A DNA stretch of 43,879 nt from NCBI GenBank assembly GCA_022562105.1, contig JADFPW010000003.1:1-43879 (forward strand), given 5' to 3'. Below are positions 33,866 through 42,904 of this stretch, in pieces. Each line of letters starts with the position of its first letter. The stretch's first letter is position 1. A model generated the notes under the pieces. That model was not told the DNA's origin. It did no database searches and saw only the letters and a list, made by a program, of their open reading frames with translations. A program made the position numbers and the translations under genes. The stretch is from Planctomycetota bacterium. Its GTDB lineage: Bacteria > Planctomycetota > Phycisphaerae > UBA1845.

Positions 33866-33895
33866 GCGAACGCTCCAATTTTAACTATTTGGGCC

Positions 33896-33923
33896 TTGAT
33901 ATCCAGATTGTAGTCCCTATAGT
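33896..33923 (+). promoter_or_regulatory. Candidate norB promoter in the divergent Rrf2/norB region
   Basis: TTGATA (33896-33901) and TATAGT (33918-33923) are separated by 16 bases, ~60 bases before the norB ATG. The surrounding 117-base gap is AT-rich compared with its neighbours. A regulator site is expected here, but I see no clear long palindrome; ACTAT/ATAGT half-sites are too short to trust. Confidence 0.45.
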
Positions 33924-33982
33924 CGAAGAGTCAAGAGGAGATTTGGACCCAAAGAGGCGTATTCGGGCATGGAACTTGAAGA

Positions 33983-36265
33983 ATGAACACGAAACGGCTG
34001 TGGCTAGCTTTTGTAGCGGTGATTATCGGATCATTTTCGGTGCTGGGGTACTACGGGCTGGTGATCTACCGCGAAGCTCCGCCCATCCCCGACAGGGTCG
34101 TCACCGCCGATGGGCACGTGGTCTTCACCGGCCAGGAGATCCGCGATGGCCAGAACGTGTGGCAATCGATGGGCGGCCAGCAGGTCGGCAGCATCTGGGG
34201 CCACGGGGCCTACGTGGCCCCTGACTGGTCCGCCGACTGGCTGCACCGCGAGGCCGTCTGGCTCCTGGAGCATTGGGCCCAAGATGAGTACCGCAGCGAA
34301 TACGCGTCCGTGCACGAAGAGGTACAGGCAGCCCTTCGCCAACGGGTCAAGACCGAGTTGCGCAGTAATACCTACGATCCGCAGACGGGCGACTTGACGG
34401 TCTCCGCTCGACGAGCAGAAGCGATTCGCGCAGTGGGAACGCACTACACGAAGCTGTTCGGAGACGATGAGACGCTCCAGGAACTTCGCGACGCCTACGC
34501 CATTCCTCCGAACTCGATCAAGACATCGGTGCGGCGACACAAACTAAACGCTTTCTTCTTTTGGGCTTCCTGGGCGTGCTCGACGAATCGGCCTGGTAAG
34601 GACATCACCTACACGAACAACTGGCCGGCGGAAGACTTGATCGACAATGGCCCGACCGGCGCCATCGTGGTGTGGTCGGTGGTCAGCTTCGTGGTTCTGC
34701 TCGCGGGGATCGGGGCACTTTCCTGGTACTTCGCGGTGGCCCGTGAGAAGGAAGAAGCTCCCCACAACATCCCGCAGTCCAATCCCTTGCTGAGCCTTAC
34801 ACCAACGCCCTCCATGAAAGCGACGTTGAAGTATTTTTGGCTGGTGACGGGGCTGATGGTCGTGCAGGTCGGACTCGGTGCCATCACGGCACATTATGCG
34901 GTCGAGGGATCGGGTTTCTATGGCATTCCGCTGGCCAAGTGGTTGCCCTACGCGGTGACCCGAACCTGGCATACTCAGCTTGGCATCTTCTGGATTGCCA
35001 CCGCGTGGTTGGGCACGGGTTTGTTCATGGCACCGGCAGTCTCGGGCCATGAACCCAAGTTTCAACGCCTCGGCGTCCATGTCCTATGGGGCTGCCTGGT
35101 GGTAATCGTTATCGGTTCAATGGTTGGCGAATGGCTCGGCGTACAGCAACGCCTCGGAATGGCGGAAAACTTCTGGTTTGGACATCAAGGCTATGAGTAT
35201 GTCGATCTGGGCCGTTTTTGGCAGATCTTTCTCTTCGTCGGGTTGTTCCTTTGGCTCGGCTTGATGCTGCGTGCCTTGTGGCCTGCGATCAGGACACCGG
35301 GTGAGAACCGTAGTCTTCTGGCGCTTTTCCTCATCGCATCCGCGGCTATCGCCTTGTTCTACGGTGCGGGATTGATGTGGGGGCGACAAACCAACCTGGC
35401 CATTGCCGAGTATTGGCGTTGGTGGGTCATCCATCTGTGGGTCGAAGGCTTCTTCGAGGTGTTCGCGACGGTGGTGATCGCTGTTCTGTTCGTACGTATG
35501 GGGTTGCTGCGCGCGTCCACGGCGACAGCCGCCGCCCTGTTGTCCACGACGATCTTCCTGAGTGGCGGCATCATAGGAACGTTTCACCACCTCTACTTTA
35601 CCGGGACACCGACGGCGATTTTGGCTCTCGGCGCCACCTTCAGTGCCCTCGAAGTGGTCCCGCTGGTACTCATCGGTTTTGAAGCGCATGAGAGTCTCAA
35701 ACTCAGTCGCGCCCGCCCGTGGGTCTCGGCCTACAAGTGGCCGATCTACTTCTTCGTGGCGGTAGCATTCTGGAACTTGGTCGGCGCCGGTCTGTTCGGC
35801 TTCCTGATCAATCCTCCGATCGCGCTTTATTATATGCAGGGGCTGAACACCACGGCCGTACATGCCCATACCGCGCTGTTTGGCGTCTACGGCATGCTCG
35901 GCATTGGACTGATGCTCTTTTGTTTCAAGGGGGTAGCTGTACGTCAGGAGTGGCGTACACGGGTTCTGTCCTACGCCTTTTGGTCAATCAACATTGGGTT
36001 AACGTTGATGGTCTTGATCAGCGTACTGCCGGTAGGACTCATGCAGACTTGGGCCAGCGTGGAGCACGGAATGTGGTACGCACGGTCCGCGGAGTTTCTG
36101 CAAGCGGACGTGTTGGGCACACTTAGATGGCTTCGTGTAATCGGCGACACGATTTTCGCAAGCGGAATCATGGCTCTCGCCTGGTTCATAGTGGGACTCA
36201 AGACCGGTTGGTCAATCAAGCAAGAGCGAGAGCCGCACTTGGAAGGAATCCCCAGCGCGTCGTGA
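33983..36265 (+). CDS. norB: Quinol-dependent nitric oxide reductase (qNor)
   Basis: Single-subunit NO reductase that reduces NO to N2O with electrons from quinol. At 760 aa it has the qNor N-terminal extension: a first helix, then a periplasmic domain (TADGHVVFTGQEIRDGQNVW, QQVGSIWGHGAYVAPDWSAD). The heme-copper oxidase-like core follows, with likely heme and FeB ligands H330 (RTWHTQLGIFW), H484 and E488 (IHLWVEGFFEVFATV), H535/H536 (GTFHHLYFTG), and H627/H629 (TAVHAHTALFGVYGM). The Glu-rich site is typical of NO reductases rather than oxidases; no Cys-His heme c site is needed. The promoter is candidate 33896-33923. The ric gene starts 44 bases after the stop. Role: NO detoxification or denitrification; no nir or nos genes are in view. 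Confidence 0.95.
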   Translation: MNTKRLWLAFVAVIIGSFSVLGYYGLVIYREAPPIPDRVVTADGHVVFTGQEIRDGQNVWQSMGGQQVGSIWGHGAYVAPDWSADWLHREAVWLLEHWAQDEYRSEYASVHEEVQAALRQRVKTELRSNTYDPQTGDLTVSARRAEAIRAVGTHYTKLFGDDETLQELRDAYAIPPNSIKTSVRRHKLNAFFFWASWACSTNRPGKDITYTNNWPAEDLIDNGPTGAIVVWSVVSFVVLLAGIGALSWYFAVAREKEEAPHNIPQSNPLLSLTPTPSMKATLKYFWLVTGLMVVQVGLGAITAHYAVEGSGFYGIPLAKWLPYAVTRTWHTQLGIFWIATAWLGTGLFMAPAVSGHEPKFQRLGVHVLWGCLVVIVIGSMVGEWLGVQQRLGMAENFWFGHQGYEYVDLGRFWQIFLFVGLFLWLGLMLRALWPAIRTPGENRSLLALFLIASAAIALFYGAGLMWGRQTNLAIAEYWRWWVIHLWVEGFFEVFATVVIAVLFVRMGLLRASTATAAALLSTTIFLSGGIIGTFHHLYFTGTPTAILALGATFSALEVVPLVLIGFEAHESLKLSRARPWVSAYKWPIYFFVAVAFWNLVGAGLFGFLINPPIALYYMQGLNTTAVHAHTALFGVYGMLGIGLMLFCFKGVAVRQEWRTRVLSYAFWSINIGLTLMVLISVLPVGLMQTWASVEHGMWYARSAEFLQADVLGTLRWLRVIGDTIFASGIMALAWFIVGLKTGWSIKQEREPHLEGIPSAS

Positions 36266-36309
36266 CACAACAGTGTTTTGGCTGATGGGGACAAAGGAGG
36301 TAATGAGCT

Positions 36310-37029
36310 ATGACGACTGGAAGCAAGCGAACCGTCGGTGAATGGGTGACTGAGCGTCCGAGTAGGTCACGTGTGTTCGAACGATTCGGAATCGACTATT
36401 GCTGTGGCGGGAAGCAGCCGCTCGATGCGGCTTGCTCCAAGGCCGGCCACGCCCTGAATGATGTGCTGGAGGCGCTTGACGAATCGGACGCGTGCTCTGC
36501 CGGAGAAGAAGATGTCGACTGGTCGCAGGGCAAAATGACGGATCTGATCGATCACATCGTCTCAACGCATCACGCTTATCTGCGCCGGGAGCTTCCGCGA
36601 TTGGAGGCGATGGGGGCCAAGGTCGTAGCAGCACATGGCGATCGGCATCCGGAGGTGGTCACCTGCCAGGAGGTGTTCACCTCGCTGCGAGCCGAACTGG
36701 AGTCGCACATGGATAAGGAGGAACAGATTCTGTTCCCCATGATCAAGTCGCTCGACGGCGCCGAGTCCGTTCCGCAGTTTCATTGTGGGGGCATCGAGAA
36801 CCCGATTGCCGGTTTGGAGGACGAACACGACAACGCCGCTCGGGCGCTGAGGAAGTTGCGAGCCCTTACCCACGGGTATGAGCCTCCGGATGAGGCCTGC
36901 AACACCTACCGAGCATGGCTCGACGGTCTACACGAGGTTGAGGCGGACATGCATCGGCACGTTCACAAAGAGAACAACATCCTGTTTCCGCAGGCGATTC
37001 ATGCCCAAGCGGCCAGCGTCAACCATTGA
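36310..37029 (+). CDS. ric: Iron-sulfur cluster repair di-iron protein (RIC/ScdA/YtfE)
   Basis: Repairs Fe-S clusters damaged by NO or oxidants. The ScdA N-terminal domain has VFERFGIDYCCGGKQPLDAA with the Cys pair. The hemerythrin-like part has the di-iron ligands in HHAYLRRELPRLEAMG, SHMDKEEQILFPMIKSL, EHDNAARALRKLRAL and HRHVHKENNILFPQA. The 239-aa length is typical. A strong AAAGGAGG lies nine bases before the ATG. Its place directly after norB fits a shared response to NO. Confidence 0.95.
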   Translation: MTTGSKRTVGEWVTERPSRSRVFERFGIDYCCGGKQPLDAACSKAGHALNDVLEALDESDACSAGEEDVDWSQGKMTDLIDHIVSTHHAYLRRELPRLEAMGAKVVAAHGDRHPEVVTCQEVFTSLRAELESHMDKEEQILFPMIKSLDGAESVPQFHCGGIENPIAGLEDEHDNAARALRKLRALTHGYEPPDEACNTYRAWLDGLHEVEADMHRHVHKENNILFPQAIHAQAASVNH

Positions 37030-37169
37030 CCTGCTTGGGCATGCACAGGTACGGGCGGAGATTGAAAACCCGCCCAACCCTGGCCAGGCGCGAATAAGGG
37101 ACAACGATCGAGCGCTCCGCCGTTGGGTCGGTGTACGGGCTGGCACGCCGCCTAGGGTTGTCCTGCCGG

Positions 37170-37472
37170 TCACCCGCGGCCGCCCGTTCGCTCCCTCATC
37201 GTCTTGAGGTCTTCCGGGCCATGGGCGACCACAATCTGCCCCGCTCGGACATTCAGCGTGTACACCACCATGTATTCAGTGGCGGTATTGATGACGTAGA
37301 CCAACTCCTCATCATTGTGAAGCATGCCGTTGATCATCACGTAGTCCCCGCTCTGGGCGGTCATTCCAGATGCCTGGGCCGGCTCGGGTCGGGAGCTGAT
37401 AATGAACAGCCCGGTGAGCAGGATCACGGCCGTCGTGCTCAGGATGCCGATGCTTAAGTCTTTCGAATCCAT
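37170..37472 (-). CDS. Small exported or membrane-anchored protein A
   Basis: 100 aa: a hydrophobic segment (ILSTTAVILLTGLFII, ~9-25) then an exterior domain with GDYVMINGMLHNDEELVYVI, then NTATEYMVVYTLNV and GQIVVAHGPEDLKTM. The exterior part looks like a distant paralogue of the next minus-strand protein: both have (Y)xMI..., a long beta strand around LVYVI/LFLLD, then a basic C-terminal end ending PEDLKTM/RNLKPDF. Function unknown; no match recognised. Confidence 0.6.
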   Translation of the reverse strand: MDSKDLSIGILSTTAVILLTGLFIISSRPEPAQASGMTAQSGDYVMINGMLHNDEELVYVINTATEYMVVYTLNVRAGQIVVAHGPEDLKTMRERTGGRG

Positions 37473-37641
37473 GATTGGTTTTCCTATCGGATGGTCTGCC
37501 TTCTTGACATCGTCGTGACTTCATTTTCCAACCAGCGCCGAACGGGTCGCAGCGCGATGGCCGGGGAGGCGCCGGCCGCTACCTGCTCCACTCACGCCCT
37601 GGAACGCGCAATACCTCGTAGCAGTCTCCCCCACCTATCGC

Positions 37642-37932
37642 TTACTTCGGCGGAGTGAAGTCGGGTTTCAGGTTGCGGTAATTGACGTAGGTGAGCCTTC
37701 CGCCCTGCCGCCGATCGGGCACGAAGGCGTGGAGCCGTTGTGCCTTCGCATCCAGGAGGAAAAGCGCGTCGGTATTGGTGTCGATACGGTTGGTGATCAT
37801 CGCGTACCCCCCCCCCACCGCCCCACCGGGTTGGGCCTGGGCGGTCGGCAACGCCGCCGTGGTGAACACCAGCCCCACCACCAGGGCCAGGTTCACACCG
37901 ATCAGTCCGACGATGATCGATTTCTTGCTCAT
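37642..37932 (-). CDS. Small exported or membrane-anchored protein B, paralogue-like of protein A
   Basis: 96 aa from the ATG at 37932 (GGAG nine bases upstream; an upstream TTG is less likely). A signal-type segment is SIIVGLIGVNLALVVGLVF, followed by ALPTAQAQP. The exterior part reads GGGYAMITNRIDTNTDALFL, then LDAKAQRLHAFVPDRRQGGR and LTYVNYRNLKPDF. It could form one blade-like beta unit, as in YVTN/NHL repeat proteins, but this is an inference from the strand pattern. Located on the minus strand between ric and ribD. Confidence 0.65.
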   Translation of the reverse strand: MSKKSIIVGLIGVNLALVVGLVFTTAALPTAQAQPGGAVGGGYAMITNRIDTNTDALFLLDAKAQRLHAFVPDRRQGGRLTYVNYRNLKPDFTPPK

Positions 37933-38063
37933 GGGATTGTTCTCCAATTCAGGGTATAGGGTGTGTAACCGGGGCTCGTGCGTCCGGACCGCCGCCGGCC
38001 GCCACCTTGGCTCCGAGCCAAGGATCGCCGTAGAGGGACATCATTCTGTGGGTCGCGGGCAGG

Positions 38064-38276
38064 CTAGCTCAGGTGCGACCGTTTGGGGTTCATGAAGGCA
38101 ATGGCCACGCAAACACCGGTGAACAGGGCCGCCAGTACCCACTCGAAGAGAGCCTTGCTCTCTCCTCTCGGCGCGCTCACCGTGTGCTGGGCCAGCGCCG
38201 GAGCAGCTTGCCAGAGCACCAGAAACGCTGAGACCGTGATGGTGGCCGCCATTCGCCCGATGATCGCTCGAATCAT
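38064..38276 (-). CDS. Small two-helix membrane protein
   Basis: 70 aa from the ATG at 38276, which follows GGGAGGA. The N-terminal segment looks like a signal peptide (MAATITVSAFLVLW then APALAQ), and a second helix near the C-terminus is LFEWVLAALFTGVCVAIAF, ending NPKRSHLS. The layout (short exterior loop, one membrane helix) is common in small envelope proteins. No family known. It is the first of three small minus-strand genes. Confidence 0.6.
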   Translation of the reverse strand: MIRAIIGRMAATITVSAFLVLWQAAPALAQHTVSAPRGESKALFEWVLAALFTGVCVAIAFMNPKRSHLS

Positions 38277-38368
38277 AGTCAATCCTCCCACTACACGGTG
38301 CATTATAGCAACCACCCGCACCTGGTCCAGCGACGACGAATCCGGCAAACGCGTCAGGGGGCCGCTAG

Positions 38369-39478
38369 GTGACGTTTAGCAAGCTGGACCGCCAATTCAT
38401 GTTGCGGGCACTGACGCTGGCCAAGAGAGGTCAAGGATACGTCGAGCCCAATCCGATGGTCGGCTGCGTGCTGGTTCGGGGCAGGCGGATTGTAGGGGAA
38501 GGCTATCACAGGCGCTTTGGTGGACCACACGCCGAGGTGGATGCCCTTTCTCGAGCCCAAGCGAGTGCCCGCGGTGCGACCGCATACGTCACACTGGAGC
38601 CGTGCGGCCACTTCGGCAAGACCCCGCCATGCACTCGTGCGTTAATCGAGGCCGGCATCCGCCGTGCGATCGTCCCCGCCGAAGATCCCGGGCCATTGGT
38701 CGCCGGTCGTGGACTCAGACAGCTGCGATCAGCCGGTATCCGGGTGGATGTCGGACTGTGCCAGCCGGAGGCCGAGCAGCTCAATAGGCCCTATTTCAAG
38801 ATGTTGCGGACCGGGATGCCCTATGTGATCGCGAAGTGGGCCCAGAGCCTGGACGGCAAGATCGCCACCCGCCGCGGCGACTCCCAGTGGATTTCCGGCG
38901 AAGGTGCTCGGCGCCTGGTGCATCGGCTTCGCGCTCGTGTGGATGCGGTGATCGTCGGAGTGGGAACGGTGCTAGCTGACGACCCCCGCTTGACCGCCCG
39001 CAACACCAAGGTGCGGCGCGTCGCGACCCGGCTGGTATTGGACACCCACCTGCGTACCCCCCCTACCGCGTCGCTCTTCGCCGCGCCCCTTCGCGCCCCG
39101 GTCGAAATCGTCACCATCCGTTCCAGTGCTCAGCGTCATTCACTCCGGGCTCGCCGATTGATCGCCTCCGGCGGCGACATCACCACGGTTCGTCCTGCCG
39201 GCTCGCGTCCCAGTCTTCCTGCGCTTCTTCGCCTCCTGGGAAAGCGAGGCTGGACCAACGTCCTGGTGGAAGGCGGCGCGGCGATAACGAGCACTCTACT
39301 GGATGCGAATCTGGTGGACGAAGTATTTGCATTTGTCTCGCCCCGCCTGATCGGGGGTCTGCATGCCGTACAGGCCTTCGCCGGCCTGGGTTCCGCCACG
39401 TTGTCGACCGCTCAAGTATGGCCCAACGTGGAGGTCCGCCGCGTTGGCTCGGACTGGCTGTTTCGCCTGCGGACGTAG
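38369..39478 (+). CDS. ribD: Bifunctional diaminohydroxyphosphoribosylaminopyrimidine deaminase / reductase
   Basis: Riboflavin synthesis: deaminates then reduces the pyrimidine intermediate. The deaminase zinc site has H54-A-E56 (GGPHAEVDALS) and C79/C88 in LEPCGHFGKTPPC. The reductase half follows: PYVIAKWAQSLDGKIATRRG, SQWISGEGARRLVHRLRARV, DAVIVGVGTVLADDPRLTAR and LVEGGAAITSTLLDANLVDE. At 369 aa the length is normal. The GTG start has no good Shine-Dalgarno; no FMN riboswitch fits in the ~90-base upstream gap. Other rib genes are not in the window. Confidence 0.94.
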   Translation: MTFSKLDRQFMLRALTLAKRGQGYVEPNPMVGCVLVRGRRIVGEGYHRRFGGPHAEVDALSRAQASARGATAYVTLEPCGHFGKTPPCTRALIEAGIRRAIVPAEDPGPLVAGRGLRQLRSAGIRVDVGLCQPEAEQLNRPYFKMLRTGMPYVIAKWAQSLDGKIATRRGDSQWISGEGARRLVHRLRARVDAVIVGVGTVLADDPRLTARNTKVRRVATRLVLDTHLRTPPTASLFAAPLRAPVEIVTIRSSAQRHSLRARRLIASGGDITTVRPAGSRPSLPALLRLLGKRGWTNVLVEGGAAITSTLLDANLVDEVFAFVSPRLIGGLHAVQAFAGLGSATLSTAQVWPNVEVRRVGSDWLFRLRT

Positions 39479-40309
39479 TCGCTGGCGCACGTTTGCAACA
39501 TGCCAGTGGCCCTCGACCCCGGCCTTGGCGAGCGAATGATCACCACCTCAGAACAACGGCGGCAGTCCAAAGGTGTCACGCGACCCACGATCTACGACGG
39601 GCAAGGAACACCCATTGCGATCCCCTCCACATGGCCGTCGACTGGCGGCTTTTATGCACCGCGTTTTCGAGTGCACCCGAGTGGTCGATTCACACCGCCG
39701 AGTCAGGCTGAACACGCCGGACTCTTGTTTTCCCACGCACCACCGTCCGCAACCTCCTGTTGATAGTATATCCTGTTATTCTGTTATTACAGTATACCAT
39801 AATAAAGTACTCCACAATGCGCATAGCCGACGTTGCTCGCCAGCGTGAACTCCGCGACGCCCGTAGCCCCCCCCCCGCCTGCCAGACTGTCCGGAACAAC
39901 CCCACCCAGCAGCGCCCATCCCGCAGCAGAATACGCTCACCGGACCACGCGTTCGGCAGCGGGATAGGTTTGCACCCCTGGGGTACCATTCACTCCGCTT
40001 ACCGCCCACCCGGCAACACTATCGCCCTACTCCAACAGCCTGTAACGGCCTCATTGTGCTTCGTCCCCTCTCCATGCGAATGAACGCCTTTCCTCCGCTG
40101 AGCGGCATTCCACCGCATCGGGTAGCTCTCGAAGCATGCTCGCCGAAATGACGCCACTACCGGGCCCGTCTGACCCGGGCGAGTCGGCTGCGACCCATGA
40201 TTGGCCTGCCAAGCCGCGGGTGCTACCCCGACAGTCGGTCATCACCCGCCGGCCGATCGGGGAATGAATGCTGCGAATTGATGGTCGATGCAGAAGCCCA
40301 AAGTCGCTA
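39479..40309. other. 830-base stretch with little coding signal
   Basis: Many short overlapping frames occur here on both strands, but none looks like a gene. The base composition changes: a sharply AT-rich spot (39760-39815) and a C-run near 39866-39874. The AT-rich spot carries repeat words listed separately. It could be a relic or a regulatory spacer. Confidence 0.4.
39765..39798. promoter_or_regulatory. AT-rich direct repeats: AGTATATC, CTGTTATT twice, AGTATACC
   Basis: AGTATATC (39765-39772), CTGTTATT (39773-39780), CTGTTATT (39781-39788), AC, AGTATACC (39791-39798). Read on the minus strand it contains TATACT boxes and is followed by AGGAGG, suggesting a promoter, but no gene lies behind it that I can support. 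It could be a protein-binding site. Confidence 0.4.
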
Positions 40310-40633
40310 TCAGGTGTTCCATACCGGTCGCGTGCCGGTCAGATAGGTCAGCTGGTGGTAGCAGTACAGCCAGGCCGCGGCGATGGATTGCAGGTCGTCG
40401 ATTGCCGCCCGCGGGGCGCGCATGGTATGCAGGCGTTGGCCGAGTTCGGCTTGAAGATCGATCCACCCGCGCGGCGTATCGAGATTCAAGCGGCCGACAC
40501 GAAGCCCCAACTGTTCGCAGCCACCGGCGGCCCGTTCGCTCAGAGCTCGCATTCGGCGTTCCAGATCCTTGATCGCCGCTCCGAGCCCCTCACCGCCCGC
40601 GGTGGAACTATCCAGATTTCGGGTGTCACGCAT
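40310..40633 (-). CDS. Small coiled-coil-like hypothetical protein
   Basis: 107 aa, ATG at 40633 with GGGAG nine bases upstream. The sequence is helical with heptad-like spacing (LGAAIKDLERRMRALSERAA, IDLQAELGQRLHTMRAPRAA) and ends LYCYHQLTYLTGTRPVWNT. No family recognised. It is divergent from the oxidoreductase gene. A longer plus-strand frame overlapping it is less likely to be real. Confidence 0.5.
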   Translation of the reverse strand: MRDTRNLDSSTAGGEGLGAAIKDLERRMRALSERAAGGCEQLGLRVGRLNLDTPRGWIDLQAELGQRLHTMRAPRAAIDDLQSIAAAWLYCYHQLTYLTGTRPVWNT

Positions 40634-40836
40634 CTCGCATTCTCCCGGAGATCAAACCGCCTCGAGTGGCGTCGCCGGGTGGCATTGATCGAGCGCAGCG
40701 GCGCTGGGCACGCTTCCCACGCGCCAAACCAGTTTGGTTCATTCTGGCCCGGACTGCAAGTGGGTGCCTCCCCATCTGCACAGGATCAAGATCGAGGCTT
40801 GTCCAACCTAGGTGCCACAGCATAGACTGCCTTTTC

Positions 40837-42159
40837 ATGGCCAAACTGACGCCAGAAGAATTGACTGCTCGCTTTGCCGATCTGGAACCGGCGATGACCG
40901 ACGGCGAGGCTGTCGTTGAAGCGGGGCGCTGCTTGTTTTGCTTCGACGCGCCATGCACGCGGGCCTGCCCCACCCAGATCGACGTACCGAGGTTTATCCG
41001 CAACATTCTCCACCGGCACTCGATCGCGGCGGCTCGAACGATTTTGGACGCCAACATCTTCGGCGGCTCCTGCGCCCGAGCCTGCCCCACGGAAGTGCTC
41101 TGCGAGGGAGCCTGCGTCGACCACCTGCGCAGCGAAGCACCCGTGCAGATCGGACGGCTGCAACGTTTCGCCTGCGATCAAGCTACCGCCTCCGGGCGGG
41201 AGTTCTTTCGCACTGGGCCCGCCACCGGCCGACGTGCGGCGATCGTGGGAAGCGGACCCGGCGGCCTTACCTGCGCCCATGAGCTACGCAAATACGGTCA
41301 TGAAGTGGTGGTCTTTGAATCCCGCGACGTGGCTGGCGGATTGAACACTCTGGGGATCGCGGCCTACAAGATCTCGACCGAGTTCGCGCTGAGTGAGGTA
41401 GCCCTTGTGCAGCAGCTTGGCGTCGAGATTCGGCTGAACTCGGCGATTGATGGTCCCGGCCTGCGGCGCTTGTTGGACGAGTACGACGCGGTTTTTCTCG
41501 GCATCGGGTTGGGGGTGACGGCGTCGCTGGGGATCGAAGGGGAGGAACTTCCGGGCGTGTGGGAAGCCCTGGAGTTCATCTTTCAGACCCACCGAAAGCC
41601 GTTCGAGGAGTGCGAGGTAGGACAGCGCGTGGTGGTCATCGGCGCGGGCAACACGGCCATCGATGTCGCTACGGCGGCCATTCGGCTCGGAGCGGAGGAG
41701 GTCACGATCGCGTACCGGCGTGATGCCGCGAGCATGCCTGCGTTCGGCTATGAGTATGAGCTGGCTCGGTCAGACGGAGTCGGTTTCGTTTGGTTGGCCC
41801 AACCCCACCGCATCGTTGCTCGAGATGGCAGGGTCGGCGGTGTGGAGTTTGTGCGCACGGAGCTAAGCGGCTCGGGTCGAGCGGCTCGGGTCCGGACCGT
41901 GGACGGAAGCGAGTTCGAGATCGAGGCTGACATGGTGATTGAAGCGCTGGGCCAGGATCCTTGCTACGACTTCCTGCGGTCGATTCCGGAACTGACCGTC
42001 GATCGCGGGCACGTAGTCGTTGATCCGACCAGCTTGGCGACCAGCATACCGAAACTGTTCGCAGGTGGTGACTGTGTTAGCGGCGGAGCCGAGATCGTCG
42101 ACGCCGTTCAGGCGGGGAAGCTCGCGGCTAAAGGGATTCACCAGAGCTTGGCCGGGTAG
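40837..42159 (+). CDS. NAD(P)-dependent oxidoreductase, GltD/PreT-like, with two Fe-S motifs
   Basis: FAD and Fe-S flavoprotein. The N-terminal region has two Cys clusters: CLFCFDAPCTRACP (~32-45) and CARACPTEVLCEGAC (~76-90). An FAD-binding IVGSGPGGLTCAHELRKYG follows at ~133-151, then a second nucleotide-binding motif VVVIGAGNTAIDVATAAIRLG (split: VVVIGAGNTA, IDVATAAIRLG) near 267, and the C-terminal FAD site LFAGGDCVSGGAEIVDAVQA. The ~440-aa size and double cluster match dihydropyrimidine dehydrogenase subunit PreT or glutamate synthase small chain. Neither PreA nor GltB is adjacent. I start at the ATG at 40837; upstream extension is unlikely. No clear Shine-Dalgarno. Confidence 0.88.
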   Translation: MAKLTPEELTARFADLEPAMTDGEAVVEAGRCLFCFDAPCTRACPTQIDVPRFIRNILHRHSIAAARTILDANIFGGSCARACPTEVLCEGACVDHLRSEAPVQIGRLQRFACDQATASGREFFRTGPATGRRAAIVGSGPGGLTCAHELRKYGHEVVVFESRDVAGGLNTLGIAAYKISTEFALSEVALVQQLGVEIRLNSAIDGPGLRRLLDEYDAVFLGIGLGVTASLGIEGEELPGVWEALEFIFQTHRKPFEECEVGQRVVVIGAGNTAIDVATAAIRLGAEEVTIAYRRDAASMPAFGYEYELARSDGVGFVWLAQPHRIVARDGRVGGVEFVRTELSGSGRAARVRTVDGSEFEIEADMVIEALGQDPCYDFLRSIPELTVDRGHVVVDPTSLATSIPKLFAGGDCVSGGAEIVDAVQAGKLAAKGIHQSLAG

Positions 42160-42216
42160 CGAACCGCGTTTTGGCCGGGTCATTTGCGGGTGAATATGGG
42201 GTTTTGGAAACGGGTA

Positions 42217-42675
42217 TCAGATCGAGTCAACCTTCCCTCGAAGGACTGCGACGCCGCACTCCGGGCAGGCGCCCGAAGTGTTCCCCGTGAGGTCGTAGCC
42301 ACACTTCTGGCAGTGGCCCGGTGGAAATCGACGGTCGCCCCTCCACCATACGATCGTAGCCGATCCGACGGCGAGGAGCGGCATCCACAGGGGTACGAAG
42401 ATATGCGTTGTTCGCGACCCCGAAAACCGGCCGTGAACGAGCTTGGGCACCCAGTATACTTCGTACGGCGCCCGCCCTGCAAACCAGCCTCTGGTTGGTA
42501 ATCCTGCAGGGTACACCGATGTTTCCAGGCACCCGCCCCATAGGTTGACCGACACCGTTGAAGTCTGGTAGCCGAACATCGACCAAAAAGTTCCGATCCA
42601 GCCACAGAACAGCAAGGCGCACACTGCCAGCCCAACCCATTTGACGATCCCTCGGGTTTGTGGCCGTTTCTGCAC
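42217..42675 (-). CDS. Membrane protein with C-terminal zinc ribbon
   Basis: 152 aa. An N-terminal helix (WVGLAVCALLFCGWIGTFWS) and a second at ~90-110 (FVPLWMPLLAVGSATIVWW) flank an exterior loop; the end is a zinc ribbon CQKCGYDLTGNTSGACPECG. This architecture is common in planctomycetes, though its function is unknown. It converges on the oxidoreductase gene and is divergent from gdh, with ~230 bases between. Confidence 0.75.
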   Translation of the reverse strand: MQKRPQTRGIVKWVGLAVCALLFCGWIGTFWSMFGYQTSTVSVNLWGGCLETSVYPAGLPTRGWFAGRAPYEVYWVPKLVHGRFSGSRTTHIFVPLWMPLLAVGSATIVWWRGDRRFPPGHCQKCGYDLTGNTSGACPECGVAVLRGKVDSI

Positions 42676-42904
42676 GAGATGCAGTATAGGTAACGCCCGG
42701 TATCAGATCCAGCGTGGACATGCGAGTCGGTCAGCTTTCCCGCTTCACGCTCGGTCGGCGCTCGTCACATTCATCGCAAGTCAAACCGCTTGTTATCGGA
42801 ATGGGAGCCAGTCTGCATTGTGGATAGGGTCTCGCCGAGTACGCCGAATCTCCCTTAATGGGTCAACGCTGCATACGCCGGCGCCGATGTAAGGAGGTAT
42901 TCGA

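Noticed and set aside
38277-38368. FMN riboswitch upstream of ribD
   Set aside because: The gap is too short for the structure and no conserved helices are visible.
40268-40825. 185-codon plus-strand frame
   Set aside because: It overlaps the better supported minus-strand coiled-coil frame and has no ribosome-binding site or motif.
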